DNA from: Aegilops tauschii subsp. strangulata
Lineage: Eukaryota; Streptophyta; Magnoliopsida; Poales; Poaceae
Direction: 5' to 3'
DNA: 64,000 nt
Assembly: GCF_002575655.3 (NCBI RefSeq)
Contig: NC_053041.3
Coordinates: 378,121,054 to 378,185,053 of the forward strand
Shown here: positions 11,401-23,411 of the stretch, in pieces
Layout: every line of letters starts with the position of its first letter
How positions within the stretch are numbered: position 1 is the stretch's first letter
Notes under the pieces: generated by a model
Database searches by the model: none
The model's input: only the letters and a program-made list of their open reading frames with translations
Told to the model about the DNA's origin: nothing
Translations under genes and position numbers: made by a program

Positions 11401-12394
11401 TCCCGACGCGCATCGTCACCTCGTCCTTCGCCAGTCTCCGTTTATTCCGTAGTTCCTGTTTTGAGTTACAAATATGAGCAACCGCACCGGTATCAAATAC
11501 CCAGGAGCTACTACGAGTACTGGTAAGGTACACATCAATTACATGTATATCACATATACCTTTGGTGTTGCCGGCCTTCTTGTCCGCTAAGTATTTGGGG
11601 CAGTTCCGCTTCCAGTGACCACTTCCCTTGCAATAAAAGCACTCAGTCTCAGGCTTGGGTCCATTCTTCGACTTCTTCCCAGTAACTGGCTTACCGGGCG
11701 CGGCAACTCCCTTGCCGTCCTTCTTGAAGTTCTTCTTACCCTTGCCCTTCTTGAACTTAGTGGTTTTATTCACCATCAACACTTGATGTTCTTTTCTGAT
11801 CTCCACCTCCGCCGATTTCAGCATTGAATATACCTCAGGAATGGTCTTTTCCATCCCCTGCATATTAAAGTTCATCACAAAGCTCTTGTAGCTTGGTGGA
11901 AGCGACTGGAGGATTCTGTCAATGACCGCGTCATCCGGGAGATTGACTCCCAGCTGGGATAAGCGGTTGTGTAACCCAGACATTCTGAGTATGTGCTCAC
12001 TAACAGAACTATTCTCCTCCATTTTACAGCTGAAGAACTTGTCGGAGACTTCATATCTCTCGACCCGGGCATGAGCTTGGAAAACCATTTTCAGCTCCTC
12101 GAACATCTCATATGCTCCATGTTTCTCAAAACACTTTTGGAGACCCGGTTCTAAGCTGTAAAGCATGCCGCACTGAACGAGGGAGTAATCATCAGCACGC
12201 TGCTGCCAAGCGTTCATAACGTCTTGGTTCTCTGGGATTGGTGCTTCACCTAGCGGTGCTTCTAGGACATAATCTTTCTTGGCTGCTATGAGGATGATCC
12301 TCAGGTTCCGGACCCAGTCCGTATAGTTGCTGCCATCATCTTCCAGCTTGGTTTTCTCTAGGAACGCGTTGAAATTGAGGACAACGTGGGCCAT
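8414..12394 (-). pseudogene. Gag-pol polyprotein of E, near-intact, one stop
   Basis: One frame of 1,327 codons (MAHVVLNFNAFLEK to VRFITM-stop) is broken only by TAA at 10169-10171. Order: gag with zinc knuckle CFYCKGSGHWKRNC near residue 255; protease with VFDTGAVAHI near 300; integrase with a HCRLGH...CEPC zinc region and core; reverse transcriptase with YVDD near 1000; RNase H ending the protein. The first integrase catalytic aspartate is replaced: residue 500 is N (codon at 10895-10897) in HTNVCGP, where D has HTDVCGP. The stop lies between integrase and reverse transcriptase where D keeps GAA-like sequence, so it is a simple nonsense change. Apart from these two lesions the protein looks complete. 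It would build particles, copy and integrate the element. Confidence 0.95.
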
Positions 12395-13693
12395 TTGATC
12401 TACAAGACATAGTGTAAATATTTTAGACTAAGTTCATGATAATTAAGTTCATCTAATCAAATTACTCAATGAACTCCCACTCAGATAGACATCCCTCTAG
12501 TCATCTAAGTGAAACATGATCCGAGTTAACTAGGCCGTGTCCGATCATCACGTAAGACGGACTAGTCAAGATCGGTGAACATCTCCATGTTGATCGTATC
12601 TTCTATATGACTCATGCTCGACCTTTCGGTCCTCCGTGTTCCGACGCCATGTCTGTACATGCTAGGCTCGTCAAGTCAACCTAAGTGTATTGCGTGTGTT
12701 CCGAGGCCATGTCTGTACATGCTAGGCTCGTCAACACCCGTTGTATTCGAACATTAGAATCTATCACACCCGATCATCACGTGGTGCTTCGAAACAACAA
12801 ACCTTCGCAACGGTGCACAGTTAGGGGGAACACTTTTCTTGAAATTATCATAAGGGATCATCTTACTTACTACCGTCGTTCTAAGAAAATAAGATGCAAA
12901 ACATGATAAACATCACATGCAATCAAATAGTGACATGATATGGCCAATATCATTATGCTCCTTTGATCTCCATCTTCGGGGCACCATGATCATCTTCGTC
13001 ACCGGCATGACACCATGATCTCCATCATCATGATCTCCATCATTGTGTCTTCATGAAGTCGTCACGCCAACGATTACTTCTACTTCTATGGCTAACGCGT
13101 TTAGCAACAAAGTAAAGTAATTTACATGGCGTTATTCAATGACACGCAGGTCATACAAAATAATAAAGACAACTCCTATGGCTCCTGCCGGTTGTCATAC
13201 TCATCGACATGCAAGTCGTGATTCCTATTACAAGAGAATGATCAATCTCATACATCACATATATCATTCATCACATCTTCTGGCCATATCACATCACATA
13301 GCACTTGCTGCAAAAACAAGTTAGACGTCCTCTAATTGTTGTTGCAAGTTTTTACGTGGCTTGTATAGGTTTCTAGCAAGAACGTTTCTTACCTACGTAA
13401 AACCACAACGTGATTTGCCAATTTCTATTTACCCTTCATAAGGACCCTTTTCATCGAGTCCGTTCCGACTAAAGTAGGAGAGACAGACACCCGCTAGCCA
13501 CCTTATGCAACTAGTGCATGTCAGTCGGTGGAACCTGTCTCACGTAAGCGTACGTGTAAGGTCGGTCCGGGCCGCTTCATCCTACAATACCGCCGAAACA
13601 AGACAAGACTAGTAGCGGCAAGAAGAATTGGCAACATCAACGCCCACAACTGCTTTGTGTTCTACTCGTGCATAGTAACTACGCATAGGCCTG
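12395..13693 (-). other. 5' leader of E
   Basis: About 1.3 kb of untranslated leader between the primer binding site and gag, with no gene. It holds a 39-bp direct repeat with a 60-bp period (12636-12674 and 12696-12734) and runs of CATGATCTCCATCAT-like repeats near 13000-13050. Confidence 0.8.
12636..12734 (-). repeat. Two-copy 60-bp-period repeat with hairpin, E leader
   Basis: Each copy holds CATGTCTGTACATG, whose CATGT and ACATG arms can pair. D carries the same two copies at the same spacing (16993-17032 and 17053-17092). Conservation in both elements suggests a leader function such as dimerisation or packaging; that is inference. Confidence 0.6.
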
Positions 13694-13707
13694 GCTCATG
13701 ATGCCAC
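13694..13707 (-). promoter_or_regulatory. Primer binding site of E
   Basis: On the minus strand TGGCATCATGAGCC follows one base after the LTR end CCCCAACA. It is complementary in style to the 3' end of initiator tRNA-Met, the usual copia primer, and differs slightly from D's site. Confidence 0.8.
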
Positions 13708-15413
13708 TGTTGGGGATCGTAGCAGAATTTTAAAATTTTCCTACGCTCACCAAGATCCATCTATGGAGTATACTAGCAACGAGGGGAAAGGAGTGCATCT
13801 ACATACCCTTGTAGATCGCGAGCGGAAGCGTTCCAATGAACGTGGATGACGGAGTCGTACTCGCCGTGATTCAAATCACTGATGACCGAGTGCCGAACGG
13901 ACGGCACCTCCGCGTTCAACACACGTACGGTGCAGCGACGTCTCCTCCTTCTTAATCCAGCAAGGGGGAAGGAGAGGTTGATGGAGATCCAGCAGCACGA
14001 CGGCGTGGTGGTGGATGTAGCGGGTCTCGGCAGGGCTTCGCCGAGCTTCTGCGAGAGGGAGAGGTGTAGCAGGGGAGGAGGGAGGCGCCCAAGGCTGTTG
14101 TGTTGCTGCCCTCCCTCCCCCCTTTATATAGGCCCCCTGGGAGGGGGCGCTGGCCAAGATCCCATCGAGGGAGGGGGCGGCGGCCAAGGGGGGAGACTTG
14201 CCCCCCAAGGCAAGTGGGGCGCCCCCCACCCTAGGGTTTCCAACCCTAGGCGCAGGGGGGAGGCCCATGGGGGGGCGCCCAGCCCACTAGGTGCTGGTTC
14301 CCTTCCCACTTCAGCCCACGGGGCCCTCCGGGATAGGTGGCCCCACCCGGTGGACCCCCCGGGACCCTTCCGGTGGTCCCGGTACAATACCGGTGACCCC
14401 CGAGACTTTCCCGGTGGCCGAAACTTGACTTCCTATATATAATTCTTCACCTCCGGACCATTCCGGAACTCCTCGTGACGTCCGGGATCTCATCCGGGAC
14501 TCCGAACAACTTTCGGGTTTCCGCATATTCATATCTCTACAACCCTAGCATCACCGAACCTTAAGTGTGTAGACCCTACGGGTTTGGGAGCCATGCAGAC
14601 ATGATCGAGACGCCTCTCCGGTCAATAACCAACAGCGGGATCTGGATACCCATGTTGGCTCCCACATGTTCCACGATGATCTCATCGGATGAACCACGAT
14701 GTCGAGGATTCAATCAATCCCGTATACAATTCCCTTTGTCAATCGGTATGTTACTTGCCCGAGATTCGATCGTCGGTATCCCAATACCTTGTTCAATCTC
14801 GTTACCGGCAAGTCTCTTTACTCGTACCGCAATGCATGATCCCGTGACCAACGCCTTAGTCACATTGAGCTCATTATGATGATGCATTACCGAGTGGGCC
14901 CAGAGATACCTCTCCGTCATACGGAGTGACAAATCCCAGTCTCGATCCGTGCCAACCCAACAGACACTTTCGGAGATACCCGTAGTGCACCTTTATAGTC
15001 ACCCAGTTACGTTGTGACGTTTGGCACACCCAAAGCACTCTTACGGTATCCGGGAGTTGCACGATCTCATGGTCTAAGGAAAAGATACTGACATTGGAAA
15101 AGCTCTAGCAAACGAAACTACACGATCTTTTATGCTATGCTTAGGATTGGGTCTTGTCCATCACATCATTCTCTTAATGATGTGATCCCGTTATCAACGA
15201 CATCCAATGTCCATAGTCAGGAAACCATGACTATCGGTTGATCAACGAGCTAGTCAACTAGAGGCTTACTAGGGACACGTTGTGGTCTATGTATTCACAC
15301 ATGTATTACGATTTCCGGATAATACAATTATAGCATGAACAATAGACAATTATCATGAACAAAGAAATATAATAATAACCATTTATTATTGGCTCTAGGG
15401 CATATTTCCAACA
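13708..15413 (-). repeat. 5' LTR of E
   Basis: 1,706 bp, nearly identical to the 3' LTR at 6670-8381. Near identity implies a recent insertion. Confidence 0.96.
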
Positions 15414-15418
15414 CTGAA

Positions 15419-16033
15419 GTGGGGAGGGGAACCAGTCACTGGTGGGCTGGTGCGCCCCCCTTGGGCCTCCCCTGCGCCTAGGGTTGGAAACCCTCGGGGT
15501 GGGGGGGGGGGGCGCCCCACTTGGCTTGCGTGGCAAGCCACCCCCTTGGCCGCCGCCCCCCCTTCAGATGGGATCTCCAGGGGGCCGGCGCCCCCCAGGA
15601 CCCCTATATATAGTAGGGGGGAGGGAGGGCAGTAGTACCCTAGCCCCTGGCGCCTCCCTCTCCCTCCCGTGACACCTCTCCCTCCCGCTTGTGCTTGGCG
15701 AAGCCCTGCCGGGATCCCCGCTACTTCCACCACCACGCCGTCGTGCTGCTGGATCTCCATCAACCTCTCCTTCCCCCTTGCTGGATCAAGAAGGAGGAGA
15801 CGTCACTGCTCCGTACGTGTGTTGAAAGCGGAGGTGCCGTCCGTTCGGCTCTCGGTCATCGGTGATTTGGATCACGACGAGTATGACTCCATCAACCCCG
15901 TTCACTTGAACGCTTCCGCTCGCGATCTACAAGGGTATGTAGATGCACTCCTTCCTTCTCGTTGCTAGTAAACTCCATAGATGGATCTTGGTGATGCGTA
16001 GAATTTTTTTGATTTCTGCTACGATCCCCAACA
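15419..16033 (+). repeat. 5' LTR of D, second part
   Basis: It continues the LTR after element E and ends CGATCCCCAACA at 16033. It contains TATATATA at 15605-15612, the likely LTR TATA box, and a G run near 15497-15512 that is longer than in the 3' LTR copy. Confidence 0.95.
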
Positions 16034-16034
16034 G

Positions 16035-16047
16035 TGGTATCAGAGCC
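16035..16047 (+). promoter_or_regulatory. Primer binding site of D
   Basis: TGGTATCAGAGCC one base after the LTR end is the classic copia site for initiator tRNA-Met. Confidence 0.92.
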
Positions 16048-17332
16048 AGGCCTATGCGTAGTTTCTATGCACGAGTAGAATACAAAGCAGTTGTGGGCGT
16101 AGATGTTGTCAATTTTTCTTGCCACTACGAGTCTTATGTTCTTTCGGCGGTATTGTGGGATGAAGCGGCCCGGACTGACCTTACACGTACTCTTACGTGA
16201 GACAGGTTCCACCGACTGACATGCACTAGTTGCATAAGGTGGCTAGCGGGTGTCTGTCTCTCCCACTTTAGTCGGAACGGATTCGATGAAAAGGGTCCTT
16301 ATGAAGGGTAAATAGAAATTGGCATATCACGTTGTGGTTTTACGTAGGTAAGAAACGTTCTTGCTAGAAACCTATAGAAGCCACGTAAAAACTTGCAACA
16401 ACAATTAGAGGACGTCTAACTTGTTTTTGCAGCATATGCCTTGTGATGTGATATGGCCAAAAGGATGTGATGAATGAGATATATGTGATGTATGAGATTG
16501 ATCATGTTCTTGTAATAGGAATCACGACTTGCATGTCGATGAGTATGACAACCGGCAGGAGCCATAGGAGTTGTCTTTATTTTTTTGTATGACCTGTGTC
16601 TCATTGAATAACGCCATGTAAATTACTTTACTTTATTGCTAAACACGTTAGCCATAGAAGTAGAAGTAATCGTTGGCGTGACAACTTCATGAAGACACGA
16701 TGATGGAGATCATGGTGTCATGCCGGTGACGAAGATGATCATGGCGCCCCGAAGATGGAGATCAAAGGAGCAAAATGATATTGGCCATATCATGTCACTA
16801 TTTGATTGCATGTGATGTTTATCATGTTTTACATCTTATTTGCTTAGAACAACGGTAGTAAGTAAGATGATCCCTTACAATAATTTCAAGAAAGTGTTCC
16901 CCCTAACTGTGCACAGTTGCGAAGGTTCGTTGTTTCGAAGCACCACGTGATGATCGGGTGTGATAGATTCTAACGTTCGCATACAACGGGTGTTGACGAG
17001 CCTAGCATGTACAGACATGGCCTCGGAACACATGCAATACACTTAGGTTGACTTGACGAGCCTAGCATGTACAGACATGGCCTCGGAACACGGAAGACCG
17101 AAAGGTCGAGCATGAGTCGTATAGAAGGTACGATCAACATGAAGATGTTCACCGATGTTGACTAGTCCGTCTCACGTGATGATCGGACACGGCCTAGTTA
17201 ACTCGGATCATGTTTCACTTAGATGACTAGAGGGATGTCTATCTGAGTGGGAGTTCATTGAATAATTTGATTAGATGAACTTAATTATCATGAACTTAGT
17301 CTAAAATCTTTACAATATGTCTTGTAGATCAA
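16048..17332 (+). other. 5' leader of D
   Basis: Untranslated leader, with no gene. It carries the same two-copy 60-bp-period repeat as E (16993-17032 and 17053-17092), with CATGTACAGACATG hairpin cores. Confidence 0.8.
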
Positions 17333-20300
17333 ATGGCCTACGTTGCCCTCAACTTCAACGCGTTCCTAGAGAAAACCAAGCTGAAAGATGATGGCAGCAA
17401 CTATACGGACTGGGTCCGGAACCTGAGGATCATCCCCATAGCTGCCAAGAAAGATTATGTCCTAGAAGCACCGCTAGGTGAAGCACCCATCCCAGAGAAC
17501 CAAGACGTTATGAACGCTTGGCAGTCACGTGCTGATGATTACTCCCTCGTTTAGTGCGGCATGCTTTACAGCTTAGAACCGGGGCTCCAAAAGTGTTTTG
17601 AGCAACACGGAGCATATGAGTTGTTCGAAGAGCTGAAAATGGTTTTCCAAGCTCATGCCCGGGTCGAGAGATATGAAGTCTCCGACAAGTTCTTTAGTTG
17701 TAAGATGGAGGAAAACAGTTCTGTCAGTGAGCACATACTCAAAATGTCTGGGTTACACAACCGCTTGACTCAGCTGGGAGTTAATCTCCCAGATGACGCG
17801 GTCATTGACAGAATCCTTCAGTCGCTTCCACCAAGCTACAAGAGCTTTGTGATGAACTTCAATATGCAGGGGATGGAAAAGACCATCCCTGAGGTATATT
17901 CAATGCTGAAATCAGAGGAGGTGGAGATCAAAAAGGAACATCAAGTGTTGATGGTGAATAAAACCACTAAGTTCAAGAAAGGCAAGGGTAAGAAGAACTT
18001 CAAGAAGGACAGCAAGGGAGTTGCCGCGCCCGGTAAGCCAGTTGCCGGGAAGAAGCCAAAGAATGGACCCAAGCCTGAGACTGAGTGCTTTTATTGCAAG
18101 GGAAGTGGTCACTGGAAGCGAAACTGCCCCAAATACTTAGCGGACAAGAAGGCCGGCAACACCAAAGGAGCTGCGGAATAAGCGGAGACTGGCGAAGGAC
18201 GAGGTGACGATGCGCGTCGGGAATAGTTCCAAGGTCGATGTGATCGCCGTCGGCACGCTACCTCTACATTTACCTACGGGATTAGTTTTAAACCTCAATA
18301 ATTGTTATTTAGTGCCAGCTTTGAGCATGAACATTGTATCTGGATCTCGTTTAATGCGAGATGGCTACTCATTTAAATCCGAGAATAATGGTTGTTCTAT
18401 TTATATGAGAGATATGTTTTATGGTCATGCCCCGCTGGTCAATGGTTTATTCTTAATGAATCTCGAACGTGATGTTACACATATTCATAGTGTGAATACC
18501 AAAAGATGTAAAGTTGATAACGATAGTCCCACATACTTGTGGCACTGCCGCCTTGGTCACATTGGTGTCAAACGCATGAAGAAGCTCCATGCAGATGGAC
18601 TTTTGGAGTCTCTTGATTACGAATCATTTGACACGTGCGAACCATGCCTCATGGGTAAGATGACCAAGACTCCGTTCTCCGGAACAATGGAGCGAGCAAC
18701 CAACTTATTGGAAATTATACATACTGATGTGTGCGGTCCAACGAGTGTTGAGGCTCGCGGTGGCTATCGTTATGTTCTCACTCTCACTGATGACTTGAGT
18801 AGATATGGGTATGTCTACCTAATGAAACACAAGTCTGAAACCTTTGAAAAGTTCAAGGAATTTCAGAGTGAGGTTGAGAATGAACGTGACAGGAAAATAA
18901 AGTTCTTACGATCAGATCGTGGAGGAGAATATTTGAGTCACGAATTTGGCACACACTTAAGGAAATGTGGAATAGTTTCACAACTCACGCCGCCTGGAAC
19001 ACCTCAGCGGAATGGTGTGTCCGAACGTCGTAATCGCACTCTATTGGATATGGTGCGATCTATGATGTCTCTTACCGATCTACCGCTCTCATTTTGGGGC
19101 TATGCTTTAGAGACTGCCGCATTCACTTTAAATAGGGCTCCGTCGAAATCCGCTGAGACGACACCGTATGAATTGTGGTTTGGGAAGAAACCTAAGTTGT
19201 CGTTTCTAAAAGTTTGGGGATGCAATGCTTATGTCAAGAAACTTCAACCTGAAAAGCTCGAACCCAAGTCGGAGAAATGTGTCTTCATAGGATACCCTAA
19301 GGAAACCATTGGGTATACCTTCTACCTCAGATCCGAAGGCAAGATCTTTGTTGCCAAGAACGGGTCCTTTCTGGAGAAAGAGTTTCTCTCGAAGGAAGTA
19401 AGTGGGAGGAAAGTGGAACTTGATGAGGTGATAGTCACCCCTTCCGACCGGAAAGTAGCGCAGCGCGGGAAGATGTTCCTGTGGTGCCTACACCGACTGG
19501 GGAGGAAGTTAATGATGATGACCATGAAGCTTCGGATCAAGTTACTGCTGAACTTCATAGGTCCACAAGGACACGTTCCGCACCAGAGTGGTACGGCAAC
19601 CCTGTCCTGGAAATCATGTTGTTAGACAACGGTGAACCTTCGAACTATGAAGAAGCAATGGCGGGCCCAGATTCCGACAGATGGCTAGAAGCCATGAAAT
19701 CCGAGATAGGATCCATGTATGAAAACGAAGTATGGACTTTGATTGACTTGCCCGATGATCGGCGAGCCATAGAAAATAAATGGATCTTTAAGAAGAAGAC
19801 AGACGCGGATGGTAATGTAACCATCTATAAGGCTCGACTTTTCGCTAAGGGTTATCGACAAGTTCAAGGGGTTGACTACGATGAGACTTTCTCACCCGTA
19901 GCGAAGCTGAAGTCCGTCCGAATCATGTTAGCAATTGCCGCATTCTATGATTATGAGATATGGCAAATGGACGTCAAAACGGCATTCCTTAATGGCTTTC
20001 TTAAGGAAGAATTGTATATGATGCAGCCAGAAGGTTTTGTCGATCCTAAGAATGCTAACAAGGTATGCAAGCTCCAGCGCTCCATCTATGGGCTGGTGCA
20101 AGCATCTCGGAGTTGGAACATTCGATTTGATGAGATGATCAAAGCATTTGGGTTTACACAGACTTATGGAGAAGCCTGTGTTTACAAGAAAGTGAGTGTG
20201 AGCTCTGTAGCATTTCTCATATTATATGTGGATGACATACTATTGATGGGAAATGATATAGAATTCTTGGAAAGTATAAAGGCCTACTTGAATAAGTGTT

Positions 20301-21208
20301 TTTCAATGCAGGACCTTGGAGAAGCTGCTTATATATTAGGCATCAAGATCTATAGAGATAGATCAAGACGCCTCATTGGTCTTTCACAGAGTACGTACCT
20401 TGACAAGATATTGAAGAAGTTCAATATGGATCAGTCTAAGAAGGGGTTCTTGCCTATATTGCAAGGTGTGCAATTGAGCACGGCTCAATGCCCGACCACG
20501 GCAGAAGATAGAGAAAAGATGAGTGTCATCCCCTATGCCTCGGCCATAGGGTCTATTATGTATGCCATGCTGTGTACCAGACCTGATGTAAACCTTGCCG
20601 TAAGTTTGGTAGGAAGGTACCAAAGTAATCCTGGCATGGAACACTGGACAGCGGTCAAGAATATCCTGAAGTACCTGAAAAGGACTAAGGATATGTTTCT
20701 CGTTTATGGAGGTGACGAAGAGCTCGTCGTAAAGGGTTACGTCGATGCTAGCTTCGACACAGATCTGGATGACTCTAAGTCACAAACCGGATACGTGTAT
20801 ATTTTGAATGGAGGGGCAGTAAGCTAGTGCAGTTGCAAGCAAAGCGTCGTGGCAGGATCTACATGTGAAGCGGAGTACATGGCGGCCTCAGAGGCAGCGC
20901 AAGAAGCAATCTGGATGAAGGAGTTCACTACCGACCTAGGGGTGATTCCCAATGCGTCGGGCCCGATGACTCTCTTATGTGACAACAGTGGAGCTATTGC
21001 CCTTGCGAAGGAGCCCAGGTTTCACAGGAAGACCAGGCATATCAAGCGTCGCTTCAACTCCATTCGTGAAAGTGTTCAAAATGGAGACATAGATATTTGT
21101 AAAGTACATACGGACCTGAATGTAGCAGATCCGTTGACTAAACCTCTCCCTAGAGCAAAACATGATCAACACCAGAACTCTATGGGTGTTCGATTCATCA
21201 CAATGTAA
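17333..21208 (+). pseudogene. Gag-pol of D, broken by two stops and two frameshifts
   Basis: The start matches E (MAYVALNFNAFLEK). Lesions in order: TAG at 17552-17554 in gag; a 104-bp deletion at about 18166-18168 that removes the protease active site and shifts the frame; loss of one base at about 19447 between integrase and reverse transcriptase; TAG at 20825-20827 in RNase H (tryptophan in E). Remaining parts are clear: zinc knuckle CFYCKGSGHWKRNC, integrase with HTDVCGP, SDRGGEY and NGVSERRNR, reverse transcriptase with YVDD, and RNase H ending VRFITM. Integrase keeps its catalytic residues, unlike E. The element cannot make a full polyprotein and would depend on others. Confidence 0.96.
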
Positions 21209-21225
21209 CTAGATTATTGACTCTA

Positions 21226-21240
21226 GTGCAAGTGGGAGAC
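21226..21240 (+). promoter_or_regulatory. Polypurine tract of D
   Basis: GTGCAAGTGGGAGAC ends exactly at the LTR start TGTTGG at 21241. Confidence 0.9.
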
Positions 21241-22953
21241 TGTTGGAAATATGCCCTAGAGGCAATAATAAAATGGTTATTATTATATTTCCTTGTTCAT
21301 GATAATTGTCTATTGTTCATGCTATAATTGTGTTATCCGGAAATCGTAATACATGTGTGAATACATAGACCACAACGTGTCCCTAGTAAGCCTCTAGTTG
21401 ACTAGCTCGTTGATCAACAGATAGTCATGGTTTCCTGACTATGGACATTGGATGTCGTTGATAACGGGATCACATCATTAGGAGAATGATGTGATGGACA
21501 AGACCCAATCCTAAGCATAGCGCAAAGATCGTGTAGTTCGTTTGCTAGAGCTTTTCCAATTGTCAAGTATCATTTCCTTAGACCATGAGATTGTGCAACT
21601 CCCGGATACCGTAGGAGTGCTTTGGGTGTGCCAAACGTCACAACGTAACTGGGTGGCTATAAAGGTGCACTACGGATATCTCCGAAAGTGTCTGTTGGGT
21701 TGGCACGAATCGAGACTGGGATTTGTCACTCCGTATGACGGAGAGGTATCTCTGGGCCCACTCGGTAATGCATCATCATAATGAGCTCAAAGTAACCAAG
21801 TGGTTGGTCACGGGATCATGCATTACGGTACGACTAAAGTGACTTGCCGGTAACGAGATTGAACGAGGTATTGGGATACCGACGATCGAATCTCGGGCAA
21901 GTAACGTACCGATTGGCAAAGGGAATTGTATACGGGATTGATTTAATCCTCGACATCGTGGTTCATCTGATGAGATCATCGTGGAACATGTGGGAGCCAA
22001 CATGGGTATCCAGATCCCGTTGTTGGTTATTGACCGGAGAGTCGTCTCGGTCATGTCTGCATGTCTCCCGAACCCGTAGGGTCTACACACTTAAGGTTCG
22101 GTGACGCTAGGGTTGTAGAGATATTAGTATGCGGAAACCCGAAAGTTGTTCGGAGTCCCGGATGAGATCCCGGACGTCATGAGGAGTTCCGGAATGGTCC
22201 GGAGGTGAAGAATTATATATAGGAAGTCCAGTTTCGGCCACCGGGAAAGTTTCGGGGGTTATCGGTATTGTACCGGGACCACCGGAAGGGTCTCGGGGGT
22301 CCACCGGGTGGGGCCACCTGTCCCGGAGGGCCCCATTGGCTGAAGTGGGGAGGGGAACCAGTCACTGGTGGGCTGGTGCGCCCCCCTTGGGCCTCCGCTG
22401 CGCCTAGGGTTGGAAACCCTCGGGGTGCGGGGCGCCCCACTTGGCTTGGGGGGCAAGCCACCCCCTTGGCCGCCGCCCCCCCTTCAGATGGGATCTCCAG
22501 GGGGCCGGCGCCCCCCCAGGACCCCTATATATAGTGGGGGGAGGGAGGGCAGTAGTACCCTAGCCCCTGGCGCCTCCCTCTCCCTCCCGTGACACCTCTC
22601 CCTCCCGCTTGCGCTTGGCGAAGCCCTGCCAGGATCCCCGCTACTTCCACCACCACGCCGTCGTGCTGCTGGATTTCCATCAACCTCTCCTTCCCCCTTG
22701 CTGGATCAAGAAGGAGGAGACGTCGCTGCTCTGTACGTGTGTTGAACGCGGAGGTGCCGTCCGTTCGGCGCTCGGTCATCGGTGATTTGGATCACGACGA
22801 GTACGACTCCATTAACCCCGTTCACTTGAACGCTTCCGCTCGCGATCTACAAGGGTATGTAGATGCACTCCTTCCTTCTCGTTGCTAGTAAACTCCATAG
22901 ATGCATCTTGGTGATGCGTAGAAATTTTTTGATTTCTGCTACGATCCCCAACA
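21241..22953 (+). repeat. 3' LTR of D
   Basis: 1,713 bp, uninterrupted, with TATATATA at 22526-22533. It shows the empty target of E (CTGAA at 22340-22344) and so serves as the control for the insertion in the 5' LTR. Confidence 0.97.
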
Positions 22954-22958
22954 TAGGT

Positions 22959-23411
22959 TTACCTTAATACTTCTTTTGTAGTTGAGGATGCTTGCAAGAG
23001 GGGTTAATCATAAGTGGGATGCTTGTCCAAGGAAGGGCAGTACCCAAGAACCGGTCCACCCACATATCAAATTATCAAAGTAACGAACGCGAATCATATG
23101 AGCGTGATGAAAACTAGCTTGATGATAATTCCCATGTGTCCTTGGGAGCGTTTTCCTTTATATAAGAGTTTGTCCAGGCTTGTCCTTTGGTACAAAAAGG
23201 ATTGGGCCACCTTGCTGCACCTTGTTTACTTTTGTTACTTGTTACCCGTTACAAATTACCTTACACAAAACTATCTATTACCAATAATTCCAGTGCTTGT
23301 AGGGAATACCTTACTGAAAACTGCTTGTCATTTCCTTCTGCTCCTTGTTGGGTTCGACACTCTTACTTATCGAAAGGACTACGATAGATCCCCTATACTT
23401 GTGGGTCATCA
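22959..23411 (+). repeat. 3' LTR of element A, right part
   Basis: It continues A's LTR after D and ends ACTTGTGGGTCATCA. The next bases, TAACC (23412-23416), are the predicted target duplication and belong to B's LTR. Confidence 0.85.

Larger units (their letters stand above)
6670..15413 (-). mobile_element. Angela/BARE-type copia retrotransposon E, nested in D
   Basis: A complete element in reverse orientation, 8,744 bp. It starts TGTTGGGGATCG at 6670 and ends CATATTTCCAACA at 15413. It is flanked by CTGAA at 6665-6669 and 15414-15418. The 3' LTR of D holds the same site uninterrupted (CTGAA at 22340-22344), so the target is confirmed within the window. Its two LTRs are very similar: only about four differences over the first 270 bases compared by eye. 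Confidence 0.98.
5567..22953 (+). mobile_element. Angela/BARE-type Ty1/copia retrotransposon D, split by element E
   Basis: The element starts TGTTGGAAATATGCCC at 5567 and ends CGATCCCCAACA at 22953. It is flanked by the perfect 5-bp duplication TAGGT (5562-5566 and 22954-22958). Without nested element E and its duplicated target bases it is about 8.64 kb, the normal size for this family. Order: 5' LTR, PBS, leader, gag-pol, polypurine tract, 3' LTR. The coding region has several lesions. Confidence 0.97.

Noticed and set aside
13882..14442. Plus-strand ORF of 186 codons
   Set aside because: It is in the 5' LTR of E and composition-driven.
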